A stretch of DNA of 64,000 bases from Gyrodactylus bullatarudis (Eukaryota; Platyhelminthes; Monogenea; Gyrodactylidea; Gyrodactylidae). This document shows positions 37,466-49,976 of the stretch, one piece after another. The translations under genes and the position numbers were made by a program. The stretch covers positions 1,736,629-1,800,628 of the forward strand of contig SSNU01000247.1 in the NCBI GenBank assembly GCA_012064415.1. Reading direction: 5' to 3'. Under the pieces are notes generated by a model that was not told the origin of the DNA, did no database searches, and saw only the letters and a program-made list of their open reading frames with translations. Within the stretch, counting starts at the first letter, position 1. The number at the start of each line of letters is the position of its first letter.

Positions 37466-38832
37466 TAGACTTATTTAATAAGGAATATAATGTTTATGCT
37501 GAATCTGAAATGTCCGAAAATCACAAGATGAAGTGAAATTCTCACTTATCTACCTTGATTTTAATGTTTGAGCTTTTTCCCAAAGAGAATAATTCAATTA
37601 ATGATAGTATTAATTGGAATTATATTTCAAGGAAATTCGATCTCCATCTGAGATGATTACAAAGATAGCTTGAGTGGAATATGTTGGCGAAACTAAAAAG
37701 TAACATTTTCAGCTTGTCTAATATCGTCTGAATTACCAGTAACAGGGATTTAGTCAGAATACTTTTTACTTTAACTTGAAAATAGTCCATTTGCTTTAAT
37801 AATTATAATTACTAATTAGTAAGGCGATCACAAGAAAAGGCATTTTTTCAGGAAAGAAGAGCAGAATATTCAAAAAATATTGCATTTTAATACCATACAA
37901 AATGTAATGCCGAGCTTTAAATTTTCTTTGGACCAATCCAAAGCTCTCAGACCAGGCCTTATTCTGAGATTTTTTCTCGAATAGCAAAATTAATTTCGAG
38001 AGGAAATATTCTTGATGTTGAGAATCTTGATCTCATAATTCTCATCAAGATTCGAGCAACATGTTGAAAAATACCATGTCAGTAGGGCGAGTCAGATATT
38101 TATTTTTTCTATTAGATCTAACTTAGAAAATGCTTTTGTTAAAATTTTTAATTCTCGCCAAAATCCGATTTTCCCAAACATCTTCAACATATCCTAAATT
38201 AATTTTTTACTATAATATGCAGCGCTGATTAAAAATACTTTACGAGCCTATTTCTATTTAAAATTGTATTCAAACGGCTCAAAATTAAGATTTCAATCGA
38301 TTGTAGTAGAAAAATTCATTGAAAATAGTTGGCGCTAATTCAAAAATCGGCATTTTCAATTGCGAATTGTGTTATCTAAGTGAGATTCAAAATACATTGT
38401 TTAATAGGAACTTTTTTACGTTGAAAATTTTGCCTTTTTCTACTAGTGAGTAAAATATTGAAATTTTCTAGAAATTTTTTCATCAGTCTGTGATGAATTT
38501 TCATAAATCAGACAATTAGAATTATGCAATGTAAACGTCGAAGTGGAAGGGGAATAACTCAAAATATTTTCATTTTTCCCTCATTGACTTTAGCTTCCTG
38601 ACTGAATATTCAAATGGGAAAAGACTGACTTCCTCCCAACCGAGTCCATTCTGCAATAATCTCTAGTTTATTATTATTACGTTGGGAAAACTAAATACTG
38701 CATAATATATTCCTTCATTTAATCTGAATAGTAATGAGATAAGGTAAAAAAGTGACTCCCTATCTTGTCAGTCATTGAAAAGAAAGAAAAATAGGATAAA
38801 AAGTCAAGTAGAGAGCCATAACAATGAATAGA

Positions 38833-38855
38833 CAGAGAGAGAGAGAGAGAGAGAT
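38833..38855. repeat. GA microsatellite
   Basis: (GA)n run immediately 3' of protocadherin exon 2 (in its intron, minus-strand sense CT-rich). Confidence 0.85.
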
Positions 38856-38897
38856 TGAAAATGATAATAATTCCTTTGAAATTGAATAAAAACTTAC

Positions 38898-41800
38898 ATT
38901 CTGAGCGTTCCTAAACATTGAGGAGGAAGTGTTGATTCCAGAAGAGTCGGAAAAGTCCTTACGATTCAATTCATTGCTAACCGATGTAGGTCGTGATTGG
39001 GGTGATCGTATTAGGGTCTTGTAGGCATCGTTAATCGGTCCATGATGTATTGTATAGAGGCCAGTAACCTTGGGCGAATCAATCATCTTTAGTTGATTGT
39101 AAATGGGAAGGCTGGTCATGTTGGTGCCGAGGAGGGAATTTGAATCAATTGACTGACTATCTGTAATTACAAGGACCAATTTAGACTTTTCAATTATTCA
39201 GAGAAATCTTTCTTTTAGGTAGTTTAACGAGGGGAGAATGATTTTAATTTTTAATGCTTCTATGGGATGGAAAACACGAAAGGGATGATGACACGTTTGA
39301 GTCAAACTACCAGAGATTCTAATCACCCACATGAAAAGAAAAAAATGGGAAAATTACGCATTTTTCATATCCACACCTCCAAAGCTGAAAGACTCCATCC
39401 TTCTACAAACTTTGAGAACAGAGAAAAATCAGCATTTAAATCTTTATGAATACACTCAAGTGCCATTTGTCGATAATTATAATTTCTGTCGATAAAAAAA
39501 AGTTGAATTGCAACTACTATAGGAAAGGAAAAGTCAGGAGAGGGGCCCATTTATCTTGCTTTATATTCTCTCTGCCCCTATATTTTTCTTGTTCTTAAGA
39601 AGAAGAAGTAGAAAACAAATAATTTTTCATACATCAGGCAATACAGTACTGCCAAAATATAAATGGAGTGAGTGAGATTTGAAGAAGGAAAGCAGTAGTT
39701 ATCTCTCCTGCAAAAGAGGCCTGACATTCCCAATGTTATACAGGAGAGAGAGAAAGAGAGAGGGAGGGAGGTGCCAGGCTACTCGTCCCCTCTGCCCTGT
39801 ATGTTACAAAACAACAATCTGAAAAAGTATCATGTCATCATTTGAAATCATCTTTTTTCACAAATTTTCCTACCGATATGTTGTTGTTGTCTCTTATCAG
39901 GGTACTCGGATCACCAAATCAAACTCTTTTATCATGAATTATTTCTGTATCGTATTTTATATTGTGTATTATTTGGACTAAAGTCCAAGCTTATCCTTTG
40001 TGTGTGTGTGTGTGCATGGGGAATTTGTTTTTAATTTAAAATGTAGATATCTGATCAAAATTCAACATTATCCCAGATCAAGATAAAAATGATGAATGAT
40101 ATTTAGCTCATCTTCATTTTCGATGTAGCATATATATATCGTAAGACCCTTGCATAACACTGGATTACTCAAAAGTTACCAATGCAATCGCTAAAATCCG
40201 GAATATCTTGGCCATTTAATGAATTTCTCAAGTTTCATCTTCAAAAATAGTAATCTTAACATCAAGAGGGCCTTCATAGTGAATTTCGTTGATTTATCAT
40301 GTGCGTGGGATATTTTGGGAAAATGGGTAATTCGTTGGTACTCTCGTGAGATGGTCGGAGAAAGTAAAATTTCCCCCTAGCCTAATGCATAGTTCAGTTC
40401 TCATTTGACATAGAAATTTATTCACAAGTATAAATTCTCTTTTTGTTATGAGCAAAATGCGAATTTAAACAGAAAAACAATGCTGCTTCGATTTCTAATT
40501 TGTGTGTACAAAAAAATTATTCGTTTAACCTTCAACTACCATGGCCAATGTGAGCTTTTCCACCAATCTCTTCGATATTTATACGAGAGTTGATGATCCT
40601 TAGAAAAATATCCGATTGGTTCTAAATACATTTTTTCATATTTCTAAATTCCAAGACGATGTAGAAGAGAAGGAAGATAAAAACGATTTCTAGAAGTATT
40701 CTGTTTGTACAAGAACTTTTAGTATGCCTAATTTCCATAATCTCTCCATTTATTCTCATCTCTTTAGTGGAAAAGGGAAAAAGTAATGAGAAATAAAATT
40801 CTCCAAGAGATTACACTCATTCACAATACATTGCGAGAAAAGACACCAAGGATACAAGAAAAATGTTTACTACAGAGTAACATTCTGGTACATTCATCAA
40901 AGTACAAATTTTACTCAGACTACGGAATACCTATGTATACGAAACAATGCTCTTTGGTAGTAACAAACTATAGATAAAAGATGTGAATGAACCTCTAACC
41001 CTTAAAGTCTCCCGTGCAATAGAGAACTGCTCAAAGAAAAATATTGGAAAAATTGAAGTTGTCCAACAAAAATTGGATCATTTTTTGTGACCCGAAAATT
41101 AGTCATCTTTGAATGGGTATGATTACTCGATTAAAGTTATCTTAATAATGATACGTGATTTAAATCCTCAAGTGGGACTTTAAGGTTTAAACTAGATCAA
41201 TTTTTCAATAGGCATTTGTGATTGGGGTAAGAGGTCATATTGTTATATAGTATGAAAATGTCAAAGAGCACAGATGAAGCAATATGTTTGTCTTACATTC
41301 CTATTGTAGATTAAACAGAGAGAAAGAGAAGCTGGTCTACTCACAAGAATGATGAGAATAATGATATTTAAATTAAAAATATGAACAAAATTCTTAATTA
41401 CAATATGGAACTCGATCAGCCATGCATAAAACTTGTATTGTATTTTTATACTAGAGTGAATAGAGAGTAATATCTATTTTATCGATATATATATCATATA
41501 ATACAAAGCACTAGGATAGTCTTGTATAGTTTGGCAGGACAAATTAATGTTTAGAATACATTTTTCGCTAGTTAACTTGGCTCAAGACAGCCAGGAATGG
41601 ATTAAAATTTGTGTGTAGAATAGAAGCTTAGACCATTAGGGGATACATACATTTTATTATCATTCGAGATAATTAAAATTATCTTCGGGAAGAAAGAGAG
41701 AGAGTAAAGTTTTATAATCTCAAATCAAGAATTTGTCCTCAACACAGAGGAGAGAGATAATAAAAGAAAGTAATATGCAGATTAAAACAAATTAGAATCA

Positions 41801-44800
41801 TTCTTCAAGTGACTCTCTATCTCTTTATTTACTATATTTATTTTATATTTTTGTTCTTGTTAATATTTATTAAAAGTCTGAATGGGAAAGAACGCATGAA
41901 GAAGAAAGCAAAAGAACTGTACTAAACTAGTACTCATCAAGGTAATTATACTGTATTCTTTATTGAGAAGAATCTCTTTGAGATGGACAAACAATTTCCC
42001 TAATTAAAGAGGGACTCAATAGTGGTCTAAAAAAGGAGATGTAATTCCTATAGTTCAAAAGTCATTAAATGGCACATGTTCTTGAATGGATCATCAGTAG
42101 TGTCAGTTTAGAAATGATAAACATTTAAAAGGCAATGAAAATGAAATGTAGTTGTACACACATTTCATTGATTTTTAAAGTTGAGAATTTTTCATAGTTA
42201 ATAAATATTACAATGAAATAGTAGTTGTAAGAAAAATTAGAATTAAAAATGCATTCAACTCGTTAGAAAAGTAAACTTAAATTATCACATTATTATGTAC
42301 TTAATTTCTAACCATCAAGATTAAAAGGAGTAAAGGGATTTTACGAGGCCTCATGGTTAGAGAGATTAGGCAAAGTGTTAATAAAAACCTACCAATCTTA
42401 ATGATGATGATAGGAATCTCATTAAATTTTATTATACACAAGATACCTATTTTTAATATCTCTCCTAAGAGAGATACAACATTGAATTGATGTGAGAGGT
42501 AATATAATGACTACTACTGATTCAATAGTACTGGAGTATTATTAGGGTGATGAATTTATGCACTATAGACTGTATCTATCATTGATAATGAGGAGTGGAA
42601 CTCTATTTAAAAAAAGGGTAGAATATAAAGATAAGATTTCTACATACACTTTACACATCTCTTTAATACCAAAGTAAATTTTGATAGATACATTACCTTA
42701 TTCGTGTAAATTATTCTCTTTTTGTTTGTTTGTTTGTTTTAATTAAAAGGGATGAAGTTTTCTTCTTCAAAAGACAAGACTATCCTGATAAAGTTTGTAA
42801 ATGTAATAATAATAAATTAATCTTTTCTTTCATCTGGAATTCTTTTTGATTTTAAAATTTGAAAATGATAATCCCAAATCTAAATCTCAGTTCGTGTTTT
42901 GAGAATGAAATATTTAATAAGAATGGAATAGAAAGTGTATCGAGTCTGACCTACAATTAGGTTAAATGCTGATAGGATTCGAAAGTAGAGGAATTCTGAA
43001 ATTAGCTAAAATATTTCCCATGGAAAAGGAAACATGTTGCACTTGTCAAAATTAGTGTCATTTAGCTGAATGTCATGAAAATGTATCAAAGGATACAATC
43101 AATCGTTTCGGCTCATAGTTTTTTCTTCTTTTTACGCTTGGATAATAATCACCTCACGTGATTAACCTTAGTTAATAGAGGGGTTTAAAGTGTAAAATAA
43201 ATAAAGACTCACTCAGATTGCTATCTGGATAAATGTCAAAGTTATTCTTGTGATGATTCTTTAAAGCCTCGTGGTGTTGACCTTCGCCAAACGGGGGATA
43301 TCCACCCTGTGAATTGTGCATCATTAAATGATGACGTTTATTTCGATGATACACAAGCAGTAATATCCAAATTATCAAGAGACCTATGAAAAATAAGGTA
43401 CTTCCACCGAGGATAATGTTTAAAATGGTCTTTGTTGAAATTGATAAGGAATTTCCAACAACGTCTCTGTAGCTAGTCTCAAGGGAATATTGAACTTCTG
43501 CTGCTTGAACCTCTGTGAGTGTGGGCTGATCTTGGAGAAAAACTATTAAACGTTCAGAGGTGGGCTGTTTGCCACGTTTCATTTCGTCTATCCCAATGTC
43601 GTCTGCCATAACAGTGAAGGAGTAATGAGTACCACATAATTCTTCCAAGCGATTTGAATTGCAATACAAAAGGCCAGTTTGATTATCAAGATAGAAAACA
43701 TCCTGGTTATTCTTGTTGTAAGGGGGGAGACTACTGAGACTGTATATTATTGTCCCGTTAATACCTTGATCTAGATCAGTCGCTTTAATGGATCCAACTG
43801 CAGCGCCCATTATCTCATGACAGGATACATTGAGACTATTACCTTCGATAGTTGAGCTGTTTGGGAAAATGAAAGAAGGTTGGTTGTCGTTGACGTCCAA
43901 AATTCCAATGAATATCTCGGTTGTACCAGGGGCTTCATCAGAGTCAAAGATTTTTCCTGTCTTTTGATCCAAACGATGGGTACTGTCGGAGACACTAACA
44001 TAGAAATGAAAATTTCCAATTATTTCTCGATCTACAGAACGAATCAAATACATTTTCTCATCCCTAAAGGTGAAATATCGATCCAACTCTTCTTTACTCA
44101 GCCCATCGCCAGTCTGATCTGGGACAATTGAGAACTGGTAGACTTCTCCCTTTTGCAAGTCGGGATCTTCAATTTCGAACTTGATCAGAGGTTCAATGTA
44201 GATTTGATTCTCGACAATCTGGAGGATGTGAGTATCTCGTTTGAACCGGGGTGGATTATCATTAACGTCAGTAATATTGACAATGACATCTGTACACGCG
44301 ACATGAATTGAGTCATCAGCACATAATCTAAAGCCAAGGAGTGGGTACATTTCCCGATCAAGGGTACTTTTTGTCACAAAGAATCCTTCTGGAGTTTTAT
44401 AGTCGAAAAATTGATGGCCAATACGTGGAACTGATGCAATTTGTTCATTGAAATTTATCAACTCGTTAATCGGTTCAAGACGATAGACTAAACTCGAGTT
44501 GGAGTCTTTGTCGTCTGCAAGAAGGGTGTTTGAGTCGAGACCACTCACTGAAAGCAACTTGGTGCCTATTTTAGTATTCTCTTCAACTTTGAAATGATAG
44601 ACTGACTTGGAGAAAACCGGTCCAACATCATTTTCATCCAGAATCTTTACAAGAATATTAGCCTGGTTTATTTGCGATGGTTTCCCATTATCTTGACAAC
44701 TGATTTTCAGGTTGTAACTAGCCTGATTTTCCCTATCAATGTCCGAAATAGTTTCAATACTGTAGAGCTCAGAGAATTTGCTCAAGCGAAATACTTGCGA

Positions 44801-46222
44801 CCAATTTAAAAGCTGACAAGAGACTTGACCATTCTCTCCAGAATCATGATCAATGACACTGAAATAGGTCACCGGGCTACCATGGGGGATATTTTCGTTA
44901 ATGCTAAACTCGTAGGCCAGTTTGGACAGGCCAGAATTGGCGTCTGTAGTCTTTTGTTCGCCATGTTCGAGGTTTATTATTGGTTTATTATCGTTTACAT
45001 CGTTGACAACAACTTTTATAGTTGTTGTAGCAGTTCGTTGATCTCTCGGCTTCTCAAACATTGAATCAGTATCCAAAACACCACTATCCACAGCCAGTAT
45101 TGTCAACTCATATTCATCCATTTTCTCATAATCAAGAGGACGTCGCAGGGATATTCTACCGCTCTCCGGATCAATTTGAAATTGAGCCTGAATCTCAGAC
45201 CCCATGAGGTAATATTTCACAAGGTTGCCAGGCGGAGCGTCCTTGTCAATGGCTTTCACTTGATAGAGTTCTGAGCCAACTTTTTTACTTTCATCACATG
45301 AAATAACTTTGTAGGTTGATCCGTAATCAGTGCTATCAACAAAGACTGGATCAAACTCATTGACGTCTTCCACGAGGACTTTGATTGATATTTTACCGAA
45401 TAAATTACCACCATCAATGGCCAGAAGCCAAAAATTAAACTCTGATTTAATCTCTCTATCAAGGGGAACCATTAGCTCCAAAAATAATTGACCCTTCTCC
45501 TGTTTATGGACGAGACGAAACGGGCCAAGGCTTGGTTGAGCACTTCTCTCATCATCATTCTGTCCGAGTAGAGCATATCTCTTGATGCGAAAGTTTTCAG
45601 AAAAGTCCTGATCCTTCGCAAGGGGAAGTGCCTTCTGGGGAGTATTGACAAAAGCACCCTCTCTGAATTTAACAACAAGTTGAGTTGTCGTCTGAAGTGG
45701 AAGCTTGCCCAGAGCAAACTTTCTCAGTTCCATCTCATTGTCCCTGAAAAAGTCTGGTTTGTTGTCATTAACATCGCGTATGACAAGAGCCAATCTCCCG
45801 ATTGGTAATGATTTTGAAGAGACCCCAACAGATCCAAATATAAAAGATTGAATAACACAAAAGGATCCAGGCTGAAGGTATTCCACAAGACTGCGTTCAT
45901 TTGATTTTTTATTCCGACAACAATTGGGCTCAGCTTGACAGAGTGCTGTACCCTCTAAATCGACTTCTTGGCTTATCCATAGAGTTCCATTCTTTTCATC
46001 TAGATGGACAAATGAGTTCAAAGGGCCAGGACCTAGTTTAATGTAGCTGTTATAGGAGAGACCAATGGTTTTGCGTACATCATGATCTATTATGTGATCT
46101 TTGGTGACATTCTCGTCTACTGAGTAAGTGTGGATTATACTCAGTTGTTCATCATGAGCTGAATGACAATTCAAAAATATGTTGAAATAAAAGTATAAAA
46201 AGAATTTGACTGATATTTGCAT
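38898..46222 (-). CDS. Protocadherin-like cell adhesion receptor (exons 1 and 2; tail continues downstream)
   Basis: Exon 1 (46222-43213, 3010 bp) encodes about 1003 aa. A hydrophobic signal peptide covers residues 1-22. Six to seven cadherin repeats follow, marked by the calcium-binding linkers DVNDNKPDF, DVNEFDPVF, DVNDNKPII, DENDVGPVF, DVNDNPPRF (about residue 650) and DVNDNQPSF (about 780), with LDREI/LDYE motifs between them. A single membrane span lies at about 934-958 (LFFIGLLIIWILLLVY), then basic cytoplasmic sequence. One long exon coding the whole ectodomain is typical of protocadherins. Exon 2 (39160-38898) adds 88 codons of Ser/Asn-rich tail and joins in phase 1 after a 4-kb intron. 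Protocadherins mediate calcium-dependent homophilic adhesion, often between neurons. The tail probably continues in the exons at 36491-29222. Confidence 0.9.
39161..43212. other. Protocadherin intron 1 (4 kb)
   Basis: No exon recognised. Contains a GT microsatellite near 40000, a TTTG tandem run near 42720, AG-rich runs and a short dispersed motif at 40530-40562 shared with 10361-10394. The 63-codon plus frame at 40786-40977 shows no coding features. Confidence 0.45.
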
Positions 46223-46555
46223 CAGTAATTATGAGAACTTCTTGACACTGAACACCAATTAATATTCATGTCAATTTTTATGTTCTATCCAATTAGACAA
46301 TCATACTTCAAGTTCGCACAAATCCAATTTAATGAGACAAGAAGTCAAAAACACGATAACTAGGAAGTGACACATTGCAATTCTATTGGTAAAATGATAT
46401 GATTGGATGAAATAAAACTCTATTAGGAAGCAACAAAATTAATGATATTTCATTAAAAAGAATTGTGTATCTACTTTGAAGTAAGTATGTTAATTAATAA
46501 GAAATTTTCTAAAAAGTATGTTTATTTAAATTTATCTAGCATGCATTAAAATGTT
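46223..46555. other. Intergenic gap, protocadherin start to ABCB6-like 3' end
   Basis: 333 bp between the protocadherin ATG and the stop of the truncated ABCB6 copy upstream on the same strand. A/T-rich; presumably the protocadherin promoter or an upstream intron, with no clear element. Confidence 0.4.
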
Positions 46556-49434
46556 TCACTCGGTTTGTCCCTGTATCTGTTCATTCCATAACTTGGAGTA
46601 TCTGCAAAGAAGAATTTATCATTTTAATCATCAATTCTAGATCGAAAATTCAGAATTTCTTTCTCGATTATGAGTCTAATTTTGGTTATTTTTTTCTTTG
46701 CTCTTAATCTGATCAAGGTGATGAACTACGTGATGAAGAGAAAAAGAAGAATATCTTTTCTTCATTACATATTTACGAATTGGCACATGCATGTAAAAAT
46801 TATATAGAGTAAATGAAAGTGTAGCGAGGTTTCCAGTGTGTCAAATGAAAAGATTCTTTACTAACTTGCCATTCTCAATAGTCAACAGGGAGTTGTGATC
46901 GCCCCTCTCGACTATCTCCCCTAGATTCATGACCAAGATTTGTTTACAATTGACAACAGTCGACAGACGATGGGCAATGACAAGACAGCGAAATAGCAAC
47001 TTCATAACTGTACTCTTTCCACTACCTGTCTCGCCAACCAGGGCCAGGGACTGGCCTGCCTCAGCAATAAAGGAGATGTTCTTGAGCACCATCCGGCTAG
47101 AGAAATGAAGATTAGAATAAATAAAAGAAAAAAAATTCCCATTGAGCACTCACTCGGGGTTATAGCCGAAGGAAACATTTCTGAATTCTATTATTCCTTT
47201 GGTGATCATGAGATCTTTTGCATCGGGCTTCTCGATTACGTCTACAGACTCTTTCAATAAATCAAACATGTTTTCCATATCGACAAAGTTGGTCTGGACT
47301 TGCCTAGGAAACAGCTTGAGTGGAATTTTTATGTGAAAAAATAGAGAATAACTTACATGTAAAAAGTACCAAGAAAGTTCAGAGGTACGTACAACTGCAT
47401 GACATATGTACAGAACAAGATGAAATCACCAACCGACAATTTACCCATGACAACATCATGTACACAGACCAATGTACCCACCAACATGCCTATCGTAATT
47501 ATGAATGTCTGGGATGAATTAAGTAAGTTGAGGGAAGCTGAATTCTTCCAGCTGGACTTTTGTTGGTTCACAACATTGTCTCGATATTGATTCAGCTCAA
47601 ATTCTTCACCGTTGTAATATTTGACCTTGGTGAACAATAGAGTGCATTAATACAGATAATTTTTGGGTATGTGAAATAAAATTATACAATAACTGTGAAA
47701 ATAAATAACGATTAATTATAAAATCTTTTCTTCACAACAGATAAACAAATAGATTTATTAAGACACTTGAGTTGAAACTTACAGGCATCAAAATTAACGA
47801 TTAAGCAGATAGAATGTAACACTTACAGTCTCAAAATTGAGCAATGAGTCGACAGCATGTGCATTGGTGATATTCTCCAGGTTGTTCATTTCACGACGGA
47901 GTTTCTTCCTCCACTTGGTTATAATGATTGTTACAGCTAGGAGAATGCAAGAGTTATATTAAATGAGTACCGTTAGCATGCTTGAGAATTCTTACAAAAG
48001 TAGATGGCCATAGTGATGAGGACAATGATGCCATAGGCTATGTTCAGGTAGGCAGAAAAGTAGATAATACCGATCAAAATATCAACAATAGTAGGACCAA
48101 TGTTGAAAGCAATATAATAGATAATGTTTGATACGGAGGATGTTCCTCGATCAATAATCCGCAACATTTCACCAGTCTTACGAGACAAGTGCCATTTCAT
48201 CGATAGCCTAAACAAAGCAACAATTACATAATGAAAATAGAAAAAAATAGTAGTGCTTCTATAAGATGCTTGTTCGCAACATTGGCAGAGAGGGACTCAC
48301 GAATGTAAATGTTTGAAGATTTTCAAACTTAGTTCTCTAGTTGCATTCTGGTCAACAGGTATCCAAAGTATATTTCTGGCCCCGGTGAGAAAACCAGATC
48401 CAATAGATCCAAGACCCTGAAGAGAACGAAGGAACATCCAAATTAGAACAAGATCCCAACGAAACTCGAGGACATTGGCATAAACTTCTTCCCATGAAAA
48501 CCCCTTGTTGTTGAATCCGATGCCGAGCTCTACCAAAGACGTGTTCAATCCAGAAGGAGTGAGACTGTTTACTATGTCCCTGTAGAATATTGGAGTGAAA
48601 ATGTTTGTGACTCTGCCGGCCACAAGGAGAAGGATGCAAATGAGGACTCTGAACTTGAGCAGAAACTCTCCTCTCGGCCAAATGAAATCGGAGAGAAATT
48701 GGAGATTCTTCACTCGCTGAGAGAAACGTATACTTCTGGCTGGCATGGCCGAGTTCTCTTGAATGTCAATTTCCAATTGCCGATAATAGAGATCCAAGTT
48801 TGGCAGCCCTGGAGCCTTCAATCCAATCACAAAGATGAGGAGGATGATGAAATACTTGATGATCCATACCGTAAAGTTGATGATATCGGCAGTACTAATT
48901 TAGCAGAAACATTACTTGCAAGACAACTTACTCTGAGAGCGACCACCAGAATTCCCTGTTGTGCAGGGATGCCAGAGGTATATTTACCAGAATCAAGGCG
49001 AATATCCAATAAGTTAAGAGCAGTAATCCATGGCCGTGACTAGGAATACTTGGCAATCGAGAGGAGCACTCAAGGTACAAAGTTACCACGACCACAATCC
49101 AACTTATCGAGCAGCCAAGGCACTCAAAGATCTGATAGCCAAGCAAGGAAAATGACTCGTTAATAAAGTTTTGCACGACAAGGTTGACTAGAAAAACCAC
49201 AATCAGAAGCAAGTGAAGGATCCATTGCATCCTATACAGCCCGTTGGAGTTGCGAACAATCGCTGTTTGGTAAGGAAAGGCATATCTTTTATAGAATATA
49301 ATCTCTGTAAGGCATGGGATGAGGGCCAAACTTGAGAGAATGAGCGTGCTAATTGTCGAAGTGAAGCATATGCTCAGCCCGTCTTTAGTCCAAGGAGTAA
49401 AGGGAGAGGCATTATTTGGGCAAAATTCAAGCAT
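46556..49434 (-). CDS. ABCB6-like half transporter, tandem copy with 140-residue in-frame deletion in the ATPase domain
   Basis: Exons: 49434-48932, 48894-48301, 48207-47996, 47936-47827, 47625-47357, 47303-47154, 47096-46866 and 46601-46556; frame intact, about 704 aa. It has the extra N-terminal membrane domain of ABCB6/HMT-1 and the six-helix ABC domain. Walker A (GETGSGKST) runs on to LLFR and then directly to [10 protein letters not shown] (H-loop). Compared with the sister gene, 420 bp (52324-52743 there) are missing: Q-loop, LSGGEKQR signature, Walker B and D-loop. If translated it cannot form a normal ATP site; it might be inert, a dimer partner, or an early pseudogene. Splice sites and the last exon ([14 protein letters not shown]) are intact, so decay is not otherwise evident. 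Intron 1 is 37 nt. An assembly error within near-identical duplicates is another explanation. Confidence 0.85.
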
Positions 49435-49505
49435 GTGCGAATTTTATGAAATTGCTAGGTAAAACAACTGGACTAGTCATTGTTAGCGACAATTTGTTAA
49501 TCGTA
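48115..49505. repeat. 1,391-bp block identical to 54934-56324
   Basis: Covers exons 1 and 2, part of exon 3, introns 1 and 2, and 71 bp upstream of the ATG. By eye it is base-for-base the same as the other copy at a constant offset of 6819. Sequence immediately outside differs at the first positions on either side. Confidence 0.9.
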
Positions 49506-49976
49506 TTGTACAGTGTCGATTCAGATTTGAATGCATTATAAGAATTCATGATTTTCTGTGATCATTAAATCAGCTCGATTGTTCAATTTGAAATCGAATT
49601 TTTTTTGATTGTTACAGATATTCGCAACAGAGTACGATTATTCCTCAGGGGGCTTCACTAAACCTCATTTAGCATGTAAATGAATGCGTTATTATATTTT
49701 TTTTCCTCCAGAGTCTCAACTTGGAAGGACTATTATGGTATTTTTAATCATATGACGGTTTGCTCTTATACTTTTATTTGGTCATAAATATGTATAATTT
49801 TAACAGCACAAAACAAAACCTGCTTTTTCTCTAATATGTATTTTTGTGTCTAACTACTTTAAAGTAAGTATATACTTATTTAAATATTTAATACCTTTAT
49901 TTGATACTAAAATAGAAGAGATGGGGTTAAAATAATATACAAATTTATTAAGATTCAGCATGCATTGTAATTTTTT
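49435..49976. other. Gap between the two ABCB6-like genes
   Basis: 542 bp. The first 71 bp next to 49434 are shared with the other copy's 5' flank; the rest is A/T-rich and not shared, so the two promoters mostly differ. Confidence 0.45.

Larger units (their letters stand above)
36492..38897. other. Intron region between protocadherin exon 2 and the tail exons
   Basis: Contains the second 280-bp repeat copy and a GTTGGCGCTAATTC motif near 38330 like the fold-back ends. An undetected small exon is expected here if the tail exons belong to the protocadherin. Confidence 0.4.

Noticed and set aside
37796..37987. Possible linking exon of the protocadherin tail
   Set aside because: No splice sites of the needed phases around it and no conserved content.
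48352..49043. Open frames of 109, 60 and 114 codons on both strands, repeated in both ABCB6 copies
   Set aside because: Shadows of ABCB6 exons 1-2 in other frames; they repeat only because the blocks are identical.
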